The notes below the pieces were generated by a model, which searched no databases, was not told where the DNA came from, and saw only the letters and a list, made by a program, of their open reading frames with translations. Positions 1 through 9,100 of a stretch of DNA of 64,000 bases are shown piece after piece; within the stretch, counting starts at the first letter, position 1; every line of letters begins with the position of its first letter. A program made the translations under genes and the position numbers. The stretch is from Tolypothrix bouteillei VB521301 (GTDB lineage Bacteria; Cyanobacteriota; Cyanobacteriia; Cyanobacteriales; Nostocaceae), in contig NZ_JHEG04000001.1 in NCBI RefSeq assembly GCF_000760695.4, forward strand, positions 5,400,204 through 5,464,203, in the 5' to 3' direction.

Positions 1-448
1 CTACTGCTTTTGAACCAAGCCACATAATGAGTGAGAAATAAGCAGACCAGATGACGACACCAATAATCGCTCCCAAGGACGCACTTTCAATTAGGCTGAG
101 TTTCACTGCTAAAAAACAGGCGCTAAATAATGCGATAGTTGCGGTTGCGATCGCCCAAAGACCAACAGATGTTTCAATTTTACGAATTGTACTACCTGAG
201 GTTCCTGACTCATCATCGGTATAAGAATCAGTTCCCAAAGATGAAATTCCCACCGCTACTGAAAAGTTAGTTAACAGAAGTTGGAAAGCAAATGCCATAA
301 ATACGCCTGCAAGCAATGCTACCAAAAATTTAGGGCCAGAAAAAGCAACTGATACTTCTTCTGGAGTTAATACTTCGTCAACTACGGGAATTTGTGCCAA
401 TCCTTGTAGATAGCAGGATTTAAATGCAATGAATGCACTTGCAAACAT
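1..448 (-). CDS. Membrane protein of unknown function, 3' end outside the window
   Basis: The reading frame starts at the ATG complementary to 446-448 and is open to the window edge, giving 149 residues without a stop. The visible part has three hydrophobic stretches, near residues 41-60, 95-115 and 125-145, so it is an integral membrane protein. A short polar loop rich in Asp, Ser and Thr separates the first two segments. I do not recognise the family; it could be a small conserved cyanobacterial transporter-like protein, but no motif proves this. The C-terminus is missing only because the window ends. The upstream region holds no other gene on this strand for about 450 bases, so the gene probably has its own promoter there. 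Confidence 0.75.
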   Translation of the reverse strand, partial: MFASAFIAFKSCYLQGLAQIPVVDEVLTPEEVSVAFSGPKFLVALLAGVFMAFAFQLLLTNFSVAVGISSLGTDSYTDDESGTSGSTIRKIETSVGLWAIATATIALFSACFLAVKLSLIESASLGAIIGVVIWSAYFSLIMWLGSKAV

Positions 449-900
449 AGATATTGTCCTCAATTTAGTTTGATTAGATACTGCTGTACTCAGTCATTAC
501 GTACCTAAAGTACTTTCTCTTGAACTGGAACCCAATCTCTCTACAGTTCCAGTTTTAATGTGTTTGTTAACGATCTCCCAAAAATCAAATCTCAGCTTTG
601 CTCCCTATTTGTAGGCTAGAAAATATTTCTCTGTAATTTATCTTCCTGAAGATTGACTTTAGTTATTTTTATGTCTGTGTGAGTGTAGAACCCTGACTTC
701 TCTAAGAAATCAGGGTTCTAGTTGTAGTTTAATTATTTTAAATAATATTACGTTATGTTAATTAGGTAAATTATCAATGATGAGATAAACAAGCAGCAAG
801 AATCGTTAGCATATAGTTGTTATCCATAGCAGATCGATGCGATTTTTGACGATTACCATCGCAGCTTAAATGTAGCAGTAAAATCTCCGCTAACTGGCAC
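449..900. other. Intergenic stretch with one palindromic repeat
   Basis: AT-rich DNA between the membrane protein gene and a small broken reading frame. Apart from the hairpin at 686-720 I see no gene, RNA or clear promoter in it. Confidence 0.5.
686..720. repeat. Palindromic interspersed repeat (hairpin)
   Basis: The arms 686-701 and 705-720 are complementary over 16 bases with a single mismatch, and the loop is only three bases. The core AGAACCCTGA / TCAGGGTTCT looks like the palindromic repeats that are scattered in Nostocales genomes. It has no T-run, so termination is possible but not obvious. Confidence 0.6.
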
Positions 901-1038
901 CTAAGCACCTTGAGCATGACCTTGTTGTTCTAAGCATACAGCACAGGCTTCAGCCAATGCGGCTCCAAATGAAGGGGTGATAGCAGGTAAGCCTTGCGAT
1001 AAATCAGTCAGTACAAGTTCTAGAGGTTCGTTCAACAT
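901..1038 (-). pseudogene. 45-codon reading frame, probably the truncated start of a longer gene
   Basis: The frame begins with an ATG complementary to 1036-1038 and ends at the stop complementary to 901-903. The peptide starts MLNEPLELVLTDLSQGLPAI and has an Ala-rich segment with two Cys. The conserved-looking opening followed by an abrupt stop suggests the N-terminal piece of a larger cyanobacterial protein, with the rest deleted. I cannot name the family. An alternative is a genuine small protein. No start-proximal ribosome site is strong. Confidence 0.35.
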
Positions 1039-1544
1039 TATTCCCTTGGTTAGGATTTCCAAAGTTTTTACATTTTGTAATATAGTTCTATTGATTTCTA
1101 CTCACCTACTTATTAAGTTCCAAACCATTAAAGAACTATAGCAGTCCTAAATCATTCGTGCGAATTTGAAATTATTGTGACCCCCTGTAGTTCCTCCAAG
1201 GCATCATACGGTGTACACAGTTCTCTAGAAAAGACATGAAACATCCTAAAAAAGGAGAATTGGAATTAAGTTCCCCCTTTTTTTAAGCCTTTTTTAAGGG
1301 GGTTTAGGGGGGATCGAAACCGCAAGAATACACTTTAGAAGACTTGTGTGTACACCGTAGCCAAGGCATCGGGGGGACGATGTTAGCAGGGAAGTGAATT
1401 TTCTAACAATTCATTTAAGATTGCTATAGGACAACGTAAATTCGATTAAAATCAAGCTCTAAAAATTGGCATAGACCTTGGGGAATTGGGGTTGATGTGA
1501 AATTGTAAGTTAAAATAGTAAGCGATCTTTATGCTTGAATCCTA
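1039..1544. other. Intergenic stretch holding a small transposon-like element
   Basis: Contains the element at 1206-1360 and AT-rich DNA ahead of the parD-like gene. Nothing else is recognisable. Confidence 0.5.
1206..1360. mobile_element. Miniature inverted-repeat element (MITE) with target duplication
   Basis: TACGGTGTACACA at 1207-1219 is perfectly inverted as TGTGTACACCGTA at 1347-1359. The ten bases CCAAGGCATC occur immediately outside both ends, at 1196-1205 and 1361-1370, as expected for a target-site duplication. The interior carries a second inverted repeat built from C-rich and G-rich runs near 1272-1315. There is no room for a transposase, so movement would have to depend on an enzyme supplied elsewhere. 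The 155-base size, terminal repeats and flanking duplication together define a non-autonomous element. Confidence 0.7.
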
Positions 1545-1805
1545 ATGAATATCAACATCGATATACCTGATAAGGTGCGCGTTTACGTTGAGGCACAAGT
1601 AATAGCTGGTGCTTACAATAGCATTAGCGAATATTTTTTAGATTTAGTACAGCAAGACCAAAAACGCAAAGCACAAGAAAAGTTGGAAGCTCTTTTACTC
1701 GAAGGTATTGATTCTCCAGGACAGGAAGTCACACCAGAATATTGGCACTCTTTGCGTTCTATGGTTTTGGGTGAGAATAATATGGAGAACTCGAACGAAG
1801 CATGA
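1545..1805 (+). CDS. parD: ParD-type antitoxin
   Basis: An 86-residue protein whose first 45 residues look like a ribbon-helix-helix DNA-binding domain: a short beta segment (NINIDIPD), then a helix and the motif GAYNSISEYFLDLV, as in ParD/CopG-like antitoxins. The C-terminal half, normally the part that wraps the toxin, is acidic. The stop codon overlaps the ATG of the following parE-like frame (1802-1805), so the two genes were made as a translationally coupled pair. ParD proteins neutralise ParE and repress their own promoter. Since the toxin is broken here, this antitoxin is probably orphaned, though it might still counter a related ParE such as the one at 14680. Confidence 0.75.
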   Translation: MNINIDIPDKVRVYVEAQVIAGAYNSISEYFLDLVQQDQKRKAQEKLEALLLEGIDSPGQEVTPEYWHSLRSMVLGENNMENSNEA

Positions 1806-2134
1806 GCTATCGGTTAGTTGTCAAAAATAAGGCAACGCAAGATTTGTGACAGTTGGCAAATTATATATTGCTCAATGGCAATGCGGATGTAGCTGTTAAA
1901 TTTTTAAATGCTGCGGAAGTGACTTTTGAACAGTTGCTACAAACTCCTAAAATCGGAAAAGTGACCCAATTGGTGGTGTCGAGATTGGGCGAAATTAGAC
2001 AATGGCGTATTAAAGATTTTAAGGATTATTTAATTTTCTATCGTATTCAAGATACTACCGTTGAGATTTTACGGGTATTTCATGGAGCAAGAGATTTAGC
2101 AGATGTACTTAGCGAGTTAGATGAAGAAATTTAA
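1802..2134 (+). pseudogene. parE: ParE-type toxin interrupted by an in-frame stop
   Basis: Translation from the ATG at 1802 gives MSYRLVVKNKATQDL and then meets TGA at 1847-1849. Reading on in the same frame gives 94 further residues typical of the ParE/RelE fold, including the motif KDFKDYLIFYRI and the end ILRVFHGARDL. The gene is therefore full length (about 110 codons) apart from one nonsense codon. A TTG at 1853 could restart translation, but the first strand of the fold would be lost. ParE toxins poison DNA gyrase. This copy is most likely inactive, which explains how the chromosome tolerates it. A sequencing error is the main alternative. Confidence 0.75.
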
Positions 2135-2297
2135 CCCAAAATAACAACTTCATCTCTCTAGATTCCCAGTATCGGCTTGATTATGACACCAATACTATTT
2201 CTCGATTGTCAACCGTATTTCAAGTAAGTTCGCGATCGCACAATATGTGCTGCTTCATGGAAAAAATGAAACTAGAAGCGGTATTGGTTTTACTGTC

Positions 2298-3088
2298 AAG
2301 TGAAAGTTGAATCAGTGCCTTATGGGGATTTAACCACCGCGCTACACCACTGATATGCGTTCACATAGTGGCGGCTTCCGCATCGCTTAATTGATGGTAT
2401 AAAAGCAAGCACAACCCCCGCTTCCCGGCACAACTGTTGCATCTGTGGTTCAAATTCCTCTGGTGGTAACACCGTCAACGTGCGAATTGAGCGTACCGCT
2501 TTTTCAAACTTTGATTTGCTGTACTTAGGACAGTCCAGTTTTTCTGCCTCTATTTCACCCAAACGCAACCAAGCAGTAATCGCACCAACATCACTTTGTT
2601 CAAAGCGGGTGCGACGAAAAGCAATTTCCATGCCTGCATAGTATTTCTGCCAATCTTCTGGCTCGACAACACCGAAAAATTGTAGTAACTTTTTTACCAA
2701 AGCTGGTTTATTCTTGGCGATTAAATGGCATTTGGAAATTACACCAAGGTTCATCAATTCTTTGACTGGTAACCGATCTAACTAAGATGTCCATCCCTTG
2801 AAGCGGTTTTCTTCTTCCTTCTTTGCCAAAGCAGCGCGATATTGGGCTTCATATCTGAGCCAGAATGCTGGTGTACTACCCAAAACTCGTTCTAGCTTCA
2901 GGGCTGTTTCTTCATTAATCGCTGCTTTGCCATTGATAAGCAAACTGATATGTTTCGTGGTGTAGCCCAAACGCTCTGCTAATTGTGCTTGCGTCCAATC
3001 GCGCTCCTCTAAATAGATCGGCAATGGTATCACCGGGAGGAGATACCCAATCGGGAGTGAATGTTCGGATTGTCTCAATCATGGTCAT
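2298..3088 (-). pseudogene. HigA-ImmA/IrrE-type regulator, degraded by several mutations
   Basis: Three pieces of one protein lie in order on the minus strand. The start (MTMIETIRTFTPDWVSPPGD, from 3088) changes frame near 3010-3020. The HigA-like helix-turn-helix (RDWTQAQLAERLGYTTKHIS) follows and ends at an in-frame TAG at 2782-2784, just after the residues KGWTS. The middle domain then resumes in the same frame, with LDRLPVKELMNLG crossing the stop. At about 2365-2390 a small insertion breaks the frame again, and homology can be followed to about 2298 in another frame. The C-terminal metallopeptidase motif HExxH expected of ImmA/IrrE proteins is absent. The family consists of Zn-dependent proteases that cleave partner repressors. 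No function is expected here. Confidence 0.7.
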
Positions 3089-3512
3089 TTCCAATGAAAA
3101 CAATACAAACAGCAGTAACTTTTGACCAATCAATGCTTCCATGTCAGGCATTAATTCCTCTCACCCTTCAAAAATGAGCGAAGGTACAGTTATGAGGCTT
3201 GACGAAAAGCCCAAAACTCTATTTATGGGCGAGCAAAGATGTAGGGGGAATGGCAATTAAAATTGCCGTCAACATGATACTCTCATCAAGCTTGGAAGAT
3301 AAATCGCTCTCGTTTGTTTACGAAAGCCTTAAGTTGAAAATAACTTGCTAAAGTTGCCTTGTGTAAGTACGGGAAAGTACGCAAACAATAATTATGTAAC
3401 AACTACATGGCACTTTAAAAATAAATCTTTATGTGCATAATCTATTGTACTGCGGATAAGCAGCTAGGAATTGAGCTATGTCTAACAACCAGCCACTCCG
3501 CTTCTACGCAAC

Positions 3513-3602
3513 TTAGAGGTGCTGCGCTCTATCGCAAAAGGCAATAAGAACCAGCAAATTAGCACTGTCCTCAATATCGCTGAGAGTACCGTCAAGCTTT
3601 GA
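3513..3602 (+). pseudogene. Fragment of a LuxR/NarL-type helix-turn-helix
   Basis: The frame reads LEVLRSIAKGNKNQQISTVL followed by NIAESTVKL and a stop. This matches the order of the GerE/LuxR DNA-binding domain: the glutamate-valine-leucine start, the 'AxGxxNxxIA' helix and the 'SExTVK' recognition helix. The receiver domain and the end of the domain are missing, and there is no start codon in a suitable place, so it is a remnant of a response regulator. Confidence 0.6.
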
Positions 3603-3702
3603 TGCTAATAATATTTTCGGCAAATTAAATATGAGGGGTCGTACACAAGCACTAGTTAGCGTGCTGAATCAGGGATTGTAAGGAGTTCATGCTCTTAGCA
3701 AG

Positions 3703-3732
3703 GATATCAGCCGTCACATGGCGGCTGATATC
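3703..3732. repeat. Perfect 11-bp hairpin
   Basis: GATATCAGCCG at 3703-3713 is perfectly inverted at 3722-3732 with an eight-base loop. It lies in gene debris and has no T-run. Its role is unknown. Confidence 0.5.
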
Positions 3733-4054
3733 AGCCTCGCTGACTTTGTTTGCGAATTCATGTAAACCGCAATTTCTGGCGTAGGGGCTATGGCATTTCA
3801 AAGGTTTGAGCATAGCGATGCCTGCGGCGGGCTGTGCCAACGCAATTCGCCAACAGAATCCGGAGTATACCGCAATCGCAAGCACTGGCAAGAAAACTCA
3901 CCTACGACGCCCGTTCCTTGAAAAGCAAATTCAGTTCTTGATTCTGACCGATTGTGTACACTTGCTCAAATGAACAGCGCTTAAGGATTCTGGAAAACTT
4001 TTTAGATAAGGGGAGCTAACCTCCTTGGAGCCAACCTTATGAGGTAAAACTACC

Positions 4055-6118
4055 ATGTCCAACCATATTTACGCTTTGCTAGTTGGTATTAATACTTATC
4101 ATCCTCAATCTGAAGTTTCTTCCTTAGATGGCTGTGTTAACGATATTGAAGCGGTAGAAGCATATTTAAAAGGACGCATTGATAAAAAATGGAATGTTAA
4201 AGCAAAAATACTGAAAAACGAAGAAGCGACTCGGCAAAATATTATTAACGCCTTTGACAATTATCTCTGCCAAGCAACAAGCGGTGATGTGGCGCTATTT
4301 TACTATGCAGGTCATGGTGCCCAGGCAAGAACACCAGAACAATTAAAACATTTAGACCCGAACGGCTTACTTCAAAGTATAGTTTGCTATGATAGCCGCA
4401 CCGAGAATGGTTGGGATTTAGCCGACAAAGAACTACGTTACTTAATTTACAAAGTGGCACAAAAAAATTCTGAAATCTTAGTTATTATGGATTGCTGTCA
4501 TTCTGGAACTGGTACAAGAAACCCAGAAGTTAAAGTGCGTCAAACATATGAAGACTTGCGCGATCGCCCTTACGAAAGTTTGATTTTTGCAACAGATAAA
4601 AACGCACTTATTCAACCATTCAACGATGGGAAAGTTTCAACTTTAGTTCAAGGAAAACACGTTGCAATAGCTGCCTGCCGTTCCCACGAAACAGCGAAGG
4701 AATATAAAACTGAAGACTACAAAAACAGAGGTGCTTTTTCTTATTTCTTATTGCAAACATTAGAGAAAAGTAATGGTAATTTAACTTACAGCGACTTGTT
4801 GAGAAATGTTAATGCTTTAGTTAGTGGAAAAATATTAGAGCAATCACCACAATTAGAAGCAATATGCAAAGAAGATTTTAAAAAGATATTCTTAGGGGGT
4901 GCAATTAAAGAAATACCTATTTACTTTACCTTGAGCTATAGCGATAAAAATAAGACTAAACACAGTTGGGTAATAGATGGCGGTACGTTGAATGGCATTC
5001 CCAGTAACTCTCAAAATGGAGATACTTTATTAGCAATTTTTCCAGTAGGAAGTAACCCTGAAGAAATGCGCGAAATTTCTAATGCTTTAGGTACAGTTCA
5101 AGTTACTGAAGTAGTCGCCCAGCAGAGCAAAGTGATAATTACAGAAGGGAACGAAAAGCTAGATAAAAATGAAAGTTATTGGGCTGTTGTTACCCATTTA
5201 CCTCTAAAGCGTTTGAAGGTTTATATTGAAGGCGAACAAGGTGATGAAATAGGTGTAGAACTGGCACTACAAGCACTAAATAAAGCTGCGGCTGAGGAAA
5301 ATCCTTCGTTATTTGTTGAGAAAGTTGATGAAGCAAAAGATGCGGATTATCGTTTATTAGCCCGCCAAGGGCAATACTGGATTATTGAACAGACGACTGA
5401 CCGTCCTATAGTTGCTCCCATTCCCGAAAAATCTGATATTCAAGGTTACACAGCAAAACGCGCCCGTCAAACTATTCAACGCTTAGAACATATCGCTCGT
5501 TGGATAAACATTTTAGAACTAGACAGCCCAGCAAACAGCACCATTAAAGCTGAAGACGTAGAGATGGAGATTATTGTTGTGTCAGGAGATAAACCATCTT
5601 CAACCTATGAAAATAATCTCTATAAACAAGAGTCGTACTTCCATCTAGAGTATTTTAATAAAAATGGAGAATGGCAACCACCAGAACTCAAAATCAGGCT
5701 GAAAAATAACAGCCACAAAACTATCTATTGTAATATCTTAGACCTATCTGGTAATTTCGCTGTATATGCTGAATTCTTTACTCCAGAAAAGAGTAGCATT
5801 CGCTTAGAACCTAATTCAGAAAGAACAACTGATGAAGGCGAGATGAAAATTCCCGAAGATTATTTAAAACAAGGAATTGCTGAATACAAAGAAATTTTGA
5901 AATTAATTGTCAGTACGTCAGAGTTTAATGCCAGTTTATTAGAGCAAGATGAACTTGATGTTCCACCACCTACATACCGCAGTGTGCCATTAACTGGAGG
6001 AACTCTCGATAAATTAATGGCGCAAGTTTATTCTCGCAAATGGGAGTCAAAAAGTAAGGGTAAACTTGACGATTGGATGACAAAACAAGTCACTTTGAAG
6101 ATTGTACGTCCACAATAA
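4055..6118 (+). CDS. Caspase-like protease (peptidase C14, orthocaspase type)
   Basis: A 687-residue protein with an N-terminal caspase p20-like domain, residues 1-280. The fold begins with YALLVGINTY. The catalytic His is in FYYAGHGAQ (His87) and the catalytic Cys in MDCCHSG (Cys148), so the dyad is complete. Residues 300-687 form a beta-rich C-terminal region with no transmembrane segment that I can see; I do not recognise its domains. Cyanobacterial caspase homologues generally cleave after basic residues and are linked to stress responses or regulated cell death. A second caspase gene starts 71 bases downstream on the same strand, and no terminator is visible between them, so they are probably co-transcribed. 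The start is supported by GAGGT about ten bases upstream. Confidence 0.9.
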   Translation: MSNHIYALLVGINTYHPQSEVSSLDGCVNDIEAVEAYLKGRIDKKWNVKAKILKNEEATRQNIINAFDNYLCQATSGDVALFYYAGHGAQARTPEQLKHLDPNGLLQSIVCYDSRTENGWDLADKELRYLIYKVAQKNSEILVIMDCCHSGTGTRNPEVKVRQTYEDLRDRPYESLIFATDKNALIQPFNDGKVSTLVQGKHVAIAACRSHETAKEYKTEDYKNRGAFSYFLLQTLEKSNGNLTYSDLLRNVNALVSGKILEQSPQLEAICKEDFKKIFLGGAIKEIPIYFTLSYSDKNKTKHSWVIDGGTLNGIPSNSQNGDTLLAIFPVGSNPEEMREISNALGTVQVTEVVAQQSKVIITEGNEKLDKNESYWAVVTHLPLKRLKVYIEGEQGDEIGVELALQALNKAAAEENPSLFVEKVDEAKDADYRLLARQGQYWIIEQTTDRPIVAPIPEKSDIQGYTAKRARQTIQRLEHIARWINILELDSPANSTIKAEDVEMEIIVVSGDKPSSTYENNLYKQESYFHLEYFNKNGEWQPPELKIRLKNNSHKTIYCNILDLSGNFAVYAEFFTPEKSSIRLEPNSERTTDEGEMKIPEDYLKQGIAEYKEILKLIVSTSEFNASLLEQDELDVPPPTYRSVPLTGGTLDKLMAQVYSRKWESKSKGKLDDWMTKQVTLKIVRPQ

Positions 6119-6189
6119 TTTCAAGGTATTAATCCAAATCAAAGCACTTCTCTACTATACAGACACAACGTTAATAACAAGGTAAAAAG

Positions 6190-9100
6190 ATGATGAAACA
6201 ATATGCAGTCATTATTGGTATTAATGATTACCGTGAACGTCCTTTAAAAACTGCGGTTAATGATGTAAAAAAAATTGCGTCTATCTTACAAGAAGACTAC
6301 GGCTATGAAGTTAAAGAGATTTTAGATAAAGACGCGAATTTGGCAAGACTGCAAAATCTACTTTCAGAACTTAAACAACAACAATTCCCTGGTACTACAA
6401 CAAAAATTCAGTCTGACGATCGTTTTTTATTTTATTTTGCTGGACATGGTAAGGCTAATAATGCGCCAGAAGGAGAGATGCGTCCAGAAGGTTTTCTCAT
6501 ACCTCAAGATGCCAATCTTTTAGATACAGATAATCAAAAATTTTTATCAATGAAAGATTTGCATGATGCTTTGGAAAATTTACCATGTCGTCATGTGCTA
6601 GTCATCCTTGACTGCTGCTTTTCTGGTTCTTTCAAGTGGGCATCTAAAAGACCTTGGTATCAAAAAAGTTCTTATAAAATGTATCACGAACTTTATCAGC
6701 GTTTTCTTAATAGTTTTGCTCAACAAGTAATTACTTCAACTGCTCATAATGAAGAGGCAGCAGATGTAATCAGTCTTGGAAATCGTGGGGAAGATAAAAA
6801 TCAGAAAATAGGCTCTCATTCTCCTTTTGCTTATCGATTAATTGAAGGATTAACAATTGATAACGATAGAGCTAAGGCAGATTCTTCAAAAAGCGGTGTA
6901 CTTCTTGCAAGGGAGTTACATACATATATTCTTGAACGAATGCATATACCTAAACATCAGCAAACACCTGGTTTGTTTGAGATGAACAAGCATGATAAAG
7001 GTGAATACCTCTTTGTTATTAAAGGATTTACACCTCAAAAGTTACCAGACGCTATAGAATTAAATGAGCATACTAATCCTTACAAAGGGTTACGTTCATT
7101 TGAAGTAAAAAAAGAAGATACTAAAAGATTCTTTGGGAGAACAGAACTAATCAATCAATTAGCTGATATTGTTGAAAAGCAAACTTTTACAATTGTATTA
7201 GGTGATTCTGGATCGGGAAAATCTAGCCTAGTGCAAGCAGGATTAATTCCTAAATTATGTCCTCAAGAAATTGGAGAAACTCCAAATTTAAGTAGTAACA
7301 ATCACAATTGGATTTACCTTGGTTCAATGCGTCCTGGAGATTCTCCTTTTCAGGCTTTGTACAAAATACTAGACCCGCAATCTTCCACCTCCACTACACA
7401 ACAGGCGGAAACTCAGAATAAATTTGTTCAGTTTTTTGAAAATCTACTAATTGGACTGAATCTGAAACAGAACAACTCAGCAAATGTTCACTCTTCTCAA
7501 CCTCCTTCTATGCATAGAGCATTAGAAGCGTTTAATGTTTTAAAGGATAGGCTTAAGGCTAAAAGTCAGCAAGACCATAATTCTAAGATGATCTTAGTTA
7601 TAGACCAGTTTGAAGAATTAATAACTTTCAGCAAAAAGGAAGAGAAAAAGAAAAAAGACGAGACAGAACAAGATAAATTTATCAGTCAACTTAGTAAAAT
7701 TATCGGAAACAAAGACTATTCAGAATACTTACGTGTGGTACTGACATTACGTTCAGACTTTGAACCGCAGTTTAAAGAAAAAGAAGGATTGAAGGATTAT
7801 TGGAGTGAAAATTCACAATTTTGGGTTACACCCATGGATCGTCAGCAATTGCGAGAAGCAATTGAAGAACCAGCAGCACAAAAAGTGGTATTTTTTGAGT
7901 CTCCTGAGTTAATAGACAAGTTAATTAATGAAGTGGCAGATACGCCTGGAGCTTTGCCTTTACTTTCCTTTACCTTAAGCGAGATTTACCATAAATATTT
8001 AGAAAGTGCAAGAGAAGACAGAACTCTCACTAAAGATGATTACAACAGCCTTGGCAGTGTTAGGAGTTCAATAACCAAGAAAGCTACAGAAGTTTATAAT
8101 AATTTGTGTGAAAAAAAAGAAAAGGGTGAAGAAATTAACGAAAACATGATTCGTTATATAATGCTGCGAATGGTATCAGTAGAAGGAAACGAATTAGCTC
8201 GCAGACGGGTAAGAAAAGAGGAATTAATATATCCAAAATCAGTTAATAAATATGTTGATTTAGTAATTAATGAATTTGTTAATGCTCGGTTGTTAATCAC
8301 TGGACTAGATGCCAACAACAAAGAATGTGTAGAACCTGCTCATGATGAGTTAGTGAGGGGATGGTCTCAATTGCAGCAATGGCTGAACCAGGAGAAAAAA
8401 GAACATTTGGCTATTCAAAGGCGTTTAACTGATGCTGCTTTTGATTGGAAGGAAAAACAAAGAAAATCACAGCTTCTTTGGAATGGTAGTCCTTATTTAG
8501 AGGTTTTAAAAAAAGAGGTACTGAACGATGAAACTCACAACTGGTTAAATCAGTTGGAAACTGAGTTTGTTAAGTCTAGCATCCGGCAAAAACACTTGAA
8601 TACAAACTTACGAAGGGTCGTTGTAATTGGTGTAATTGGGTTAATTACCCTTGCTGGGATCTTTGGGCGAAATAAAGAAATAGAGCAAATCCGTGCTTTA
8701 ACAGCGTCCGCGAATACGGACTTGAGCGTAAATCGAGAGTTGAATGCTTTAATAAGCAGCCTACAAGCTGGAAAGAAACTCAAACAGTCACGCTTGTTGC
8801 AATTTTTTCAGCCAGATACACAACTACAAAACACATTAAATTTAACATTGCAAAAAGCAGTTGAGCGAGTTAAAGAACGCAATATTTTAGTATTGTCGCC
8901 AGACGAAATAGATAAAAATGATATAAAAGTGATTTTCAGCTCTGACGAGGAATTACTAGCTATTGTTAAAAAGCCTTATTCGGAAGATGGTAACACTGTT
9001 CTGGATAGTACGGTTGACTTGTGGAGCCGTTCAGGTAAACATCTTCAAAAATCATTCAAGATACCTAAGTTGTTAGACGTCAGTTTTAGTTCCAATAGCC

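Larger units (their letters stand above)
3089..4054. other. Long intergenic region with gene debris
   Basis: It contains a LuxR-type helix-turn-helix fragment (3513-3602), a hairpin (3703-3732), a short inverted repeat GGCAATT/AATTGCC at 3252-3267 and otherwise unassigned DNA. Reading frames here are short and lack family features. The promoter of the caspase gene probably lies in the last 150 bases. Confidence 0.45.

Noticed and set aside
1490..1517. A sigma-70 promoter (TTGATG ... TAAAAT) before the parD gene
   Set aside because: The spacing of 13 bases is too short to be convincing.
3652..3891. A 79-codon minus-strand frame in the debris before the caspase gene
   Set aside because: It runs through a perfect hairpin, has no recognisable fold and no promoter or ribosome site.
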